This document shows, piece by piece, positions 1 through 6,688 of a DNA stretch of 8,497 nt (within the stretch, counting starts at the first letter, position 1; each line of letters begins with the position of its first letter). This DNA comes from Hyphomicrobiales bacterium (lineage in GTDB: Bacteria > Pseudomonadota > Alphaproteobacteria > Rhizobiales > Aestuariivirgaceae), in contig JALVRJ010000407.1 in assembly GCA_027031305.1 (NCBI GenBank), forward strand, positions 1 to 8,497. The letters run 5' to 3'. The notes beneath the pieces were generated by a model. That model saw nothing but the letters and a program-made list of their open reading frames with translations, did no database searches and had not been told where the DNA came from. The translations under genes were made by a program, and so were the position numbers.

Positions 1-375
1 GTCGGCGCGGCTGTTTTCCTCGCCAAAACGCACCTCGCGGCGGATGGTGTCGTATCCGGCCAGCTCGGGGATCAGACCGCCGCGGATGGCCTCTTCCGCC
101 AGCCTGTTGGGCAGGCCCGTGTTCAACCCCACCAGCGCCTTGCCGGCGGGGCCGTTCACCTCGACGAGCTCCCAGCGGTGGCGATACTTGCGCTTCGGAT
201 CGTCGGAGACGGAGAGCCACACGCGGTTGCCTTCGTCCAGCAGGCTCATCATGGAGCCGGTGTTGGGGGTGGATGCGGTGACGAGTTCGCCGGTATCCTC
301 GAGCACGACATCGGCCAGGAACCGCTTGTAGCGACGCACCAGGCGGCCCGGGATCATGGGTTGCGGCAGTTTCAT
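1..375 (-). CDS. sfsA: SfsA (sugar fermentation stimulation protein A / DNA-binding family), 3' end cut by window
   Basis: The minus-strand frame opens with ATG at 375 and stays open for 125 codons to the window edge. The product reads [23 protein letters not shown] at its start, followed by PNTGSM near residue 38, [11 protein letters not shown] near residue 62, [14 protein letters not shown] near residue 84, and [19 protein letters not shown] near the cut end. These blocks match the SfsA family in order and spacing. Known members are about 230-240 residues, so roughly the C-terminal half is missing only because the window ends. E. coli SfsA was described as a DNA-binding protein that stimulates maltose metabolism; the family fold suggests a nuclease-like role, and its biochemical role here is unknown. 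The chosen start fits the family N-terminus, and an AGGAT sequence lies about 11 nt upstream on the coding strand. The gene is divergent from the CinA-like gene at 429. I am confident of the family, not of the function. Confidence 0.93.
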   Translation of the reverse strand, partial: MKLPQPMIPGRLVRRYKRFLADVVLEDTGELVTASTPNTGSMMSLLDEGNRVWLSVSDDPKRKYRHRWELVEVNGPAGKALVGLNTGLPNRLAEEAIRGGLIPELAGYDTIRREVRFGEENSRAD

Positions 376-428
376 GGCGGTGGTTATCCTGAACGGAGTG
401 AAGGCGAAATACACTTGGAGTGTTCTGC

Positions 429-1265
429 ATGGCAGGCGGCGCGCAAGGCGGCAAGTCCCATGCCGCCAAACGGCATGATGGTTCGCAGGGGGGCGCCCCG
501 GCGATGGAGGATCCCACCGCCGCGGTGCTGGTGATCGGCGATGAGATCCTCTCGGGAAGCGTGGAGGACACCAACAGCCGCGAGATCGCGCGCTTTCTCG
601 CAGGCCTGGGCGTGCAGCTGGACGAGATCCGCGTGGTGGCGGACGACCTGGAGGCCATCGCGCGGGCGGTGAACGAGCTGCGCGCGCGTCATGATGTCGT
701 CATCACCACCGGCGGCATCGGTCCCACGCACGATGACGTGACCACAGACGCGGTGGCGCGCGCCTTTGGCGTGCCGGTGGTGGAAGACGCGGAAGCGGCG
801 GCGCGTCTGCGCGCCTTCCTGCGCGCCCGCGGGCGGCGCGAGAACGCCGCGCGAATGCGCATGGCGCGGGTGCCGCAAGGCGCGGCGCTGATCGACAACC
901 CGGTTTCCGCAGCGCCTGGCTACCGGATGGACAACGTTTACGTGCTGGCCGGCGTGCCACGGGTGATGCGGGCGATGCTGGAGACGATGAAGCCCCTGTT
1001 GAGACGGGGCAGGGCGCGCAAGGAAGTGGCCTTGAGCGCGCCTATACCGGAAGGCGAGCTGAGCGCCGAGCTGGCGGACATCGCGAAGCGGCACCCACGG
1101 GTTTCCATCGGATCCTATCCGTCCTTCGACGGTCCGGTGGACAATCCGCGCATGAGCGTGCGCGTGGTGGTGCGCTCGGCCGACGAGGCGGCGCTTGAGA
1201 AGGCGGCGCGCGAGGTGGATGCGCTGTTGCGGCGCCATGAGCACGCCGAGCGCGAAAGGGGTTGA
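429..1265 (+). CDS. CinA N-terminal-like / MoCF molybdopterin-binding domain protein (stand-alone, no PncC domain)
   Basis: The product contains [14 protein letters not shown] near its start, then [18 protein letters not shown] (about residues 93-110), NPVSAAPGY and VLAGVPRVM. This is the hallmark of the MoCF_biosynth/CinA N-terminal domain (COG1058), related to MogA, MoaB and MoeA. The C-terminal nicotinamide-nucleotide amidase (PncC) domain of full CinA is absent; this short form is common in alphaproteobacteria. The family binds nucleotide or pterin-like ligands. Full CinA is known to hydrolyse ADP-ribose or act on NMN, but a substrate for this short form cannot be read from sequence. The start is uncertain. 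ATG 429 has GGAG 8 nt upstream and gives 278 residues. GTG 420 overlaps that GGAG. ATG 504 gives 253 residues and matches the usual family start, a few residues before VLVIGDE, but its upstream G-run is a poorer ribosome site. The gene is divergent from sfsA. It is followed by 206 bp of non-coding DNA, so it is probably monocistronic. Confidence 0.9.
   Translation: MAGGAQGGKSHAAKRHDGSQGGAPAMEDPTAAVLVIGDEILSGSVEDTNSREIARFLAGLGVQLDEIRVVADDLEAIARAVNELRARHDVVITTGGIGPTHDDVTTDAVARAFGVPVVEDAEAAARLRAFLRARGRRENAARMRMARVPQGAALIDNPVSAAPGYRMDNVYVLAGVPRVMRAMLETMKPLLRRGRARKEVALSAPIPEGELSAELADIAKRHPRVSIGSYPSFDGPVDNPRMSVRVVVRSADEAALEKAAREVDALLRRHEHAERERG
459..477. repeat. Perfect 7-bp inverted repeat near the CinA-like gene start
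   Basis: CATGCCG (459-465) and CGGCATG (471-477) are perfect inverted arms around a 5-nt spacer. If translation starts at 504, this lies in the leader of the CinA-like gene and in the shared region with divergent sfsA, where it could be an operator or an RNA hairpin. If translation starts at 429, it is inside the coding sequence and more likely incidental. Function is inference only. Confidence 0.4.
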
Positions 1266-1471
1266 TAACTTTCCGGAATTCCGCCTTCAACAAGGGGGTT
1301 GCCCATGGCGGAGGGGTGGAGATTGATAAAAATAAACGACAAATTTACCCAGTCCCTTCGCCAGTTCTTAATCCGCCCTCTCTAGTCTTTCAGCCGATAC
1401 GAGGGGAAACCTGAAAAACAACAACATCCCCACGGTTACAGGTCAGTGCGTCAGTAGGGGCAGGTGTAACA
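1266..1471 (+). promoter_or_regulatory. Upstream region of the MarR gene: weak promoter candidate and spaced inverted repeat
   Basis: This 206-bp stretch has no credible gene and is more AT-rich than its surroundings, particularly 1323-1346. A weak sigma-70-like pair is TTTACC (1344-1349) and CTTAAT (1367-1372), 17 bp apart, each matching 4 of 6 consensus positions. Closer to the start, GTTACA (1435-1440) and TGTAAC (1465-1470) are perfect inverted arms separated by 24 bp, and CAGGT occurs twice in direct orientation (1439-1443 and 1461-1465). The second arm ends just before the ATG at 1472. MarR regulators commonly bind palindromes in their own promoters, so an autoregulatory site is plausible but unproven. 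The stretch starting at 1403, GGGGA and its partner TCCCC at 1427-1431, could also form a hairpin. Confidence 0.35.
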
Positions 1472-1984
1472 ATGAACAGGCAGGTCACTCGGGACTTCTA
1501 TGCCGGCGGCAAGCCCGCGCCGGCGCCCATGAAGAGCAGGTATCTTGAGGCGGTGAGCCTCATCGAGAAACTGCACCGGCGGCTTCTGGAGGTCGTCAAG
1601 GCCGAGTTCGAACGGCATGGCCGCGACGATCTGAACCCGGTACAGGCCCTGTTGCTCTACAATATTGGTGACGAGGAGCTGTCCGCCGGCGAGCTGAAGG
1701 CGCGTGGCTATTACCAGGGCTCCAACGTTTCCTACAACCTGAAGAAGCTGGTGGAAGCCGGCTATGTCTCGCACCAGCGCAGCCCATCGGACAGGCGCGC
1801 GGTGCGTGTGAAGCTGACCGAGAAGGGCCAGGAGGTGCGCAAGCTGGTGGACCAGCTCTACGAGCGCCAGCTGGTGCCCATCCGCGAGGTCATGGGCATG
1901 GACGAAGAGGAATTCGCGCGACTGAACAAGGCGCTGTCGCGGTTGGAGCGGTTCTGGACGGACCAGGTGCTCTACCGTCTGTAA
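1472..1984 (+). CDS. MarR-family winged-helix transcriptional regulator, LdtR-like
   Basis: The 170-residue product has the MarR architecture. Dimerisation helices lie at both ends (about residues 22-50 and 120-165). A helix-turn-helix is seen around residues 72-95, with SAGELKARGYYQGSNVSYNLKKL as recognition region, and a basic wing around residues 101-118 contains RSPSDRRAVRVKLTEKG. The DxR-type wing motif (SDRR) typical of MarR is present. The block from NPVQALLLYNIGDEELSAGEL through GSNVSYNLKKLVE closely resembles LdtR, which in Liberibacter asiaticus and Sinorhizobium controls an L,D-transpeptidase and osmotic or cell-wall tolerance; I recall this rather than having searched it. No L,D-transpeptidase gene is in the window, so any such target would lie elsewhere. 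ATG 1472 is the first in-frame start, preceded by AGGGG and CAGG elements. Met20 is a less likely alternative because the N-terminal extension is normal for LdtR homologues. The gene ends at TAA and is followed by a terminator. Confidence 0.92.
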   Translation: MNRQVTRDFYAGGKPAPAPMKSRYLEAVSLIEKLHRRLLEVVKAEFERHGRDDLNPVQALLLYNIGDEELSAGELKARGYYQGSNVSYNLKKLVEAGYVSHQRSPSDRRAVRVKLTEKGQEVRKLVDQLYERQLVPIREVMGMDEEEFARLNKALSRLERFWTDQVLYRL

Positions 1985-2042
1985 TGGCCGATGGGCCGAT
2001 GATCCGTTCCAGAAACGTCCGGGGCGCCCGGTCGCCCATGTT

Positions 2043-2104
2043 CAGGGAGGCCCGAAGCGAAAACGAGGCGAAAGCCGGACAGGAGCATTTTCTTTCGGGC
2101 CCTG
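2043..2104 (+). other. Long imperfect stem-loop between the convergent MarR and thioredoxin-like genes
   Basis: GGCCCGAA (2049-2056) and TTCGGGCC (2094-2101) are perfect 8-bp inverted arms. Just inside them, GAAAA (2059-2063) pairs with TTTTC (2088-2092), leaving a 24-nt apical loop. Outside them, CAG at 2043-2045 could pair with CTG at 2102-2104 around extra bases. The element starts about 60 nt after the MarR stop codon and ends immediately before the intrinsic terminator. It could be the 3' UTR structure of the MarR mRNA, part of a small RNA ending at that terminator, or simply a convergent-gene spacer. No Rfam family was recognised. Confidence 0.4.
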
Positions 2105-2106
2105 CG

Positions 2107-2141
2107 AACGCCCCGCGCGCCAGTGGCGAGCGGGGCGTTTT
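2107..2141 (+). terminator. Strong Rho-independent terminator of the MarR transcript
   Basis: AACGCCCCGC (2107-2116) pairs perfectly with GCGGGGCGTT (2130-2139). The stem continues after one mismatch (G2117/A2129) through CGCC (2118-2121) and GGCG (2125-2128) around an AGT loop. The plus-strand 3' side runs into a short T tract (TTTT at 2138-2141, then CGTT). On the minus strand the hairpin is followed by only two T residues, so it should mainly stop the plus-strand transcript. Outer GCGAACG (2104-2110) and CGTTCGC (2142-2148) form an additional nested inverted repeat. Confidence 0.82.
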
Positions 2142-2195
2142 CGTTCGCATGAAGAGAGCGTGCGGACATGTTCGCCAGATCGCGACGCCCGAGAA

Positions 2196-2774
2196 TCATC
2201 CGGCGTTGGCCCAGGGGTCGTTCTCGGGCTTCCACTTGATGGAACAGCCAATGCTGGGGACCTGTTCCTCAGGTCCCTTGCCGGTTCTGGCCACCTGCAC
2301 CATGGCCTCGAACAGCTCACGACGGGCATTGGGCGCGGCAGGCTCCTTGCGCGACTCGTCCAGCCGGCCGCGGTATTGCAGCTCGCGATTGGCGTTGAAG
2401 CCGAAGAAATCCGGCGTGCATACGGCGCCATAGGCCTTCGCCACCTCCTGGCTTTCGTCGTAGAGGTAGGGGAAGGGAAAATCGTGCTCTTGCGCGAACT
2501 TCTTCATGTTCTCGAAGGAGTCCTCGGGGCGGTAGTTGGCGTCGTTCGAGGAAATGGCCACGAAGCCGATGCCGTGTTCGGCCAATTCCCTCGCGTCGCG
2601 CACGATGCGGTCGATGATGGCCTTAACGTAGGGGCAGTGGTTGCAGATGAAGACCACGACGGTGCCCCTTTCGCCGGCGATGTCGTCGAAGGTGTAGGTC
2701 TTGCCGTCGACGCCGGGCAGTTCGAAGTCCGGCGCCTTCCAGCCGAAGTCGCAAACAGGTGCCTGTGCCGCCAT
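2196..2774 (-). CDS. Thioredoxin-fold, peroxiredoxin-like (AhpC/TSA-related, PRX_like1 type) protein
   Basis: The 192-residue product starts MAAQAPVCDFGWKAPDFELPGVDGK, a typical AhpC/TSA or thioredoxin-like N-terminus. It then has VVVFICNHCPYVKAIIDR at about residues 39-56. The CNHC at residues 44-47 is the thioredoxin-type CxxC site. It continues with VAISSNDANYRPEDSFENM (residues 72-90), AYGAVCTPDFFGFN (114-127) and a conserved C-terminal SIGCSIKWKP (174-183). This combination matches the cytosolic PRX_like1 group of thioredoxin-family proteins; neither a signal peptide nor a membrane segment is visible. It presumably reduces disulfides or peroxides, but its substrate is not known. Besides the CxxC pair there are Cys8, Cys119 and Cys177. 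ATG 2774 is supported by an excellent ribosome site, GGGAGG, 6 nt upstream (plus-strand 2781-2786). The gene converges on the MarR gene and is divergent from the helicase gene, so it appears to be a single-gene unit. I see no clear promoter on its 5' side. Confidence 0.9.
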   Translation of the reverse strand: MAAQAPVCDFGWKAPDFELPGVDGKTYTFDDIAGERGTVVVFICNHCPYVKAIIDRIVRDARELAEHGIGFVAISSNDANYRPEDSFENMKKFAQEHDFPFPYLYDESQEVAKAYGAVCTPDFFGFNANRELQYRGRLDESRKEPAAPNARRELFEAMVQVARTGKGPEEQVPSIGCSIKWKPENDPWANAG

Positions 2775-2952
2775 GATGGTCCTCCCTCTCGTTGATGGAC
2801 TTTCATTTTCTGATTAGGCAGCGTGCTCACGCGCCGCAAGAGGGTGGGAGCGTCCGGGAGCGATCAATTCGTTTGGTGGAAAGCCTTGACGCCGCACGCC
2901 GCGCCTCGCGGGAGGTGTTGGCATGGCAAAGGCCCTGATATGGGCGCATTTC

Positions 2953-2981
2953 CTTGACTTGGGCGCGTATGGGTCTATGTT
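2953..2981 (+). promoter_or_regulatory. Sigma-70 promoter candidate for the DEAD-box helicase gene
   Basis: TTGACT (2954-2959) and TATGTT (2976-2981) are separated by 16 bp. Written in the alphaproteobacterial form this is CTTGAC (2953-2958) and CTATGT (2975-2980), close to the CTTGAC/CTATAT housekeeping consensus. It is the best promoter match in the window. A start site near 2988 would give a helicase mRNA leader of about 190 nt. Confidence 0.6.
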
Positions 2982-2987
2982 CCGGGC

Positions 2988-3175
2988 AGGTTCACGTGCG
3001 GATTCGCCACTTCCTCCCGCCATGGGGCGGTCAATCGTCCCCCCGGCAGTCCGGAGGCCCCGGCTTGCCGGACGAGACGGTCCAGCAGGGTCTGGTGGGC
3101 GCGTTACCTTGCCCTCGACGCGGTTGGGCGCGCTGGCGAAGAGAGACACGCCATCAAATCACATCGAAAGACATC
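2988..3175 (+). promoter_or_regulatory. Long structured 5' leader of the DEAD-box helicase mRNA (candidate cis-regulatory RNA)
   Basis: The expected leader holds a series of short inverted repeats. CCGCC/GGCGG lies at 3017-3021 and 3026-3030 (4-nt loop), GTCCGG/CCGGAC at 3049-3054 and 3068-3073, CCAG/CTGG at 3082-3085 and 3092-3095, and TGGCG/CGCCA at 3134-3138 and 3149-3153. Just before the start codon there is no strong Shine-Dalgarno, only GAAAG at 3166-3170. Long structured leaders are known on cold-inducible helicase mRNAs such as E. coli csdA/deaD, so translational or temperature control is a reasonable inference. No known riboswitch or Rfam family was recognised. In GC-rich DNA some of these repeats are expected by chance. 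Confidence 0.4.
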
Positions 3176-4819
3176 ATGAGCGAACAGGACAAGACGACGG
3201 ACGTTTCTTCATCGGATAACGCGCAACGGGAGGCCGCCGGCGAAACCGCCACGGAAACGGCTGCGGAACGGACGGAGGAGGCGAACGAACCGGGGTTCGA
3301 GGGCCTGGGGCTGAGCGAAAAGACCCTGGCGGCGGTGCGGGACGCGGGCTTCGAGAAACCCACCGTCATTCAGCGCGAGGCCATTCCCCACGCCTTGCAG
3401 CGCAAGGACGTGCTGGGACTGGCGCAAACGGGCTCGGGCAAGACGGCGGCCTTCGTTCTGCCCATGCTGACGCTGCTGGAACGGGGGCGGGCGCGGGCGC
3501 GAATGCCGCGCACATTGATCCTGGAGCCCACCCGCGAGCTGGCGGCGCAGGTGTATGACGCCTTCCAGCAATTGGGCAAGCACCACAAGCTGAAGGTGGC
3601 GCTGTTGATCGGTGGCGTGTCGTTCGAAGAACAGTCGCGCATCATCGATCGCGGGGCGGATGTGCTCATCGCCACGCCGGGGCGGCTGCTGGATCACTTC
3701 GAGCGTGGCAAGCTGTTGCTGACGGGCGTGGAGATCCTCGTCATCGACGAGGCCGACCGGATGCTGGACATGGGCTTCATCCCCGACATCGAGCGCATCG
3801 TCAAGCTGTTGCCGTTCACGCGTCAGACGCTGTTCTTCTCCGCCACCATGCCGAAGGAGATCCAGCGGCTGGTGGACCAGTTCCTGCACCTGCCGGTGCG
3901 GGTGGAGGCGCAGCCGCCGTCCTCCACGGCGGAGAGCATCGATCAGAAGCTGGTGCTGGCGCCGGTGGAAGAGACTGCCAAGCGGGCGAAGCTGCGCGAG
4001 GTCATCGACGCGCGGAAGGACGCGGTGAAGAACGCCATCGTCTTTGCCAACCGCAAGAAGACGGTGGGCATCCTGTTGAAGTCCATGCTCAAGCACGGCT
4101 ATTCGGCCGGCGCCCTGCACGGCGACATGGATCAATACGAGCGGCTGGATACGCTCCAGAAGTTCCGCGACAACGAGATCACCTATCTCATCGCTTCGGA
4201 CGTGGCGGCACGCGGGCTGGACATTCCGGAAGTCAGCCACGTGTTCAACTACGACATGCCGGTTTCGCCGGAGGATTACGTGCACCGCATCGGCCGCACG
4301 GGTCGCGCCGGGCGCAAGGGCGAGGCCGTTTCGCTGGTGACACCGGAGGATTTCCGTGTGCTGGCGGCCATCCAGAAGCTGATCGGCAAGGAAATTCCAT
4401 GGGAAGGAGAGGCTCCCTCGGAAGAAGAGATCGAGGCGGCACGGGCCAGGAAGCGTGGTGGCGGTCGTTCGCGCGGAGGGCGTGGTGGTGGCCGGGACAA
4501 GGGGCGGACCGGGCGCGGCGGCAAGTCCGCGCGGACGAACAAGCCGCGCGACGAAGCCCGCGCGCAGGCGGAAGGGGGCGAAAGGAAGAGGAAACGCCGC
4601 CGCAAGCGCAAGGCAACGGGTGAAGCGCAAACACGCGGCGGAGGAGAATCCTCGCGTCAGCAGGCCAAGGCGAACCCCGGGCAGGCCGCCGCCAAGGAAG
4701 GCAATGAAGACGCCAACAAGGGCGGCGGAAACAATGGGGGCAAGGGTGGCAACAAGCCCGCCGCCTTCGATGAAAGCAACATGCCCGCCTTTCTGGCCCG
4801 CCCGGTGGAACGGGAATGA
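3176..4819 (+). CDS. DEAD-box ATP-dependent RNA helicase, RhlE-like, with basic RGG-rich C-terminal tail
   Basis: The 547-residue product has the full DEAD-box core: Q motif with FEGLGLSEKTL and KPTVIQ (residues 41-66), motif I AQTGSGKT (83-90), Ia PTRELA (118-123), Ib TPGR (167-170), II DEAD (191-194), III SAT (222-224), V ARGLDIP (345-351) and VI HRIGRTGR (370-377). It should unwind or remodel RNA using ATP in the cytoplasm, for example in ribosome assembly, RNA decay or cold adaptation, as for RhlE, SrmB and CsdA. Residues 1-40 are an acidic, Glu/Thr-rich extension. Residues about 411-547 are a disordered tail: RGG/GGR repeats (428-450), a very basic KRKRRRKRK stretch (471-479), Gly/Asn-rich sequence (515-527), then a hydrophobic MPAFLARPV end (536-544). 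ATG 3176 was chosen over the longer frame reaching back to 2954 because homology begins after it and the promoter lies upstream at 2953-2981. RhlE is the likeliest subfamily, by overall resemblance only. Confidence 0.94.
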   Translation: MSEQDKTTDVSSSDNAQREAAGETATETAAERTEEANEPGFEGLGLSEKTLAAVRDAGFEKPTVIQREAIPHALQRKDVLGLAQTGSGKTAAFVLPMLTLLERGRARARMPRTLILEPTRELAAQVYDAFQQLGKHHKLKVALLIGGVSFEEQSRIIDRGADVLIATPGRLLDHFERGKLLLTGVEILVIDEADRMLDMGFIPDIERIVKLLPFTRQTLFFSATMPKEIQRLVDQFLHLPVRVEAQPPSSTAESIDQKLVLAPVEETAKRAKLREVIDARKDAVKNAIVFANRKKTVGILLKSMLKHGYSAGALHGDMDQYERLDTLQKFRDNEITYLIASDVAARGLDIPEVSHVFNYDMPVSPEDYVHRIGRTGRAGRKGEAVSLVTPEDFRVLAAIQKLIGKEIPWEGEAPSEEEIEAARARKRGGGRSRGGRGGGRDKGRTGRGGKSARTNKPRDEARAQAEGGERKRKRRRKRKATGEAQTRGGGESSRQQAKANPGQAAAKEGNEDANKGGGNNGGKGGNKPAAFDESNMPAFLARPVERE

Positions 4820-6627
<1,808 letters not shown>

Positions 6628-6631
6628 CGCG

Positions 6632-6664
6632 CCCGGTCCGCGCGGACATGCGGCCGGGATGTCC
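6632..6664. repeat. Overlapping palindromes between pyrG and the channel gene
   Basis: GTCCGCGCGGAC (6636-6647) is a perfect 12-bp palindrome. It sits inside outer arms CCCGG (6632-6636) and CCGGG (6654-6658). An alternative pairing joins GGACAT (6644-6649) with ATGTCC (6659-6664). No T tract follows, so this is not a standard intrinsic terminator. It may be a processing or read-through-control hairpin between pyrG and the channel gene, or a chance product of high GC. Confidence 0.35.
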
Positions 6665-6688
6665 TGAAACTCCGAACGGGTGAAGGCC

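Larger units (their letters stand above)
2775..3175. other. 401-bp intergenic control region between divergent thioredoxin-like and helicase genes
   Basis: No protein gene is supported here. The left part, next to 2774, carries the ribosome site of the minus-strand thioredoxin-like gene (2781-2786). The right part holds the helicase promoter and leader, described separately. A plus-strand reading frame from ATG 2923 (98 codons to 3219) has a near-ideal GGGAGG (2910-2915) 7 nt upstream. However, it contains the helicase promoter, runs across the helicase start, and its translation is low-complexity R/P/G/A-rich, so I do not annotate it as a gene. Confidence 0.6.

Noticed and set aside
384..1244. 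286-codon minus-strand frame opposite the CinA-like gene, and 5406-6110 plus-strand frame inside pyrG
   Set aside because: Both are out-of-frame shadows of genes with strong family motifs; their translations are H/R/G-rich without domains.
2107..2139. Bidirectional terminator also serving the minus-strand thioredoxin-like gene
   Set aside because: On the minus strand the hairpin is followed by only two T residues and then GC-rich sequence, so intrinsic termination in that direction is unlikely.
1984..2433. 149-codon plus-strand frame spanning the terminator into the thioredoxin-like gene
   Set aside because: It contains the terminator and is antisense to a well-supported gene, with no plausible product.
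2954..3175. N-terminal extension of the helicase by 74 codons
   Set aside because: The extra segment has no family similarity and lies over the promoter and leader; ATG 3176 is a better start.
2923..3219. 98-codon plus-strand frame with GGGAGG 7 nt before its ATG
   Set aside because: The translation looks like random GC-rich sequence, it contains the helicase promoter candidate, and it overlaps the helicase start. A functional leader peptide cannot be excluded, but nothing in the protein supports it.
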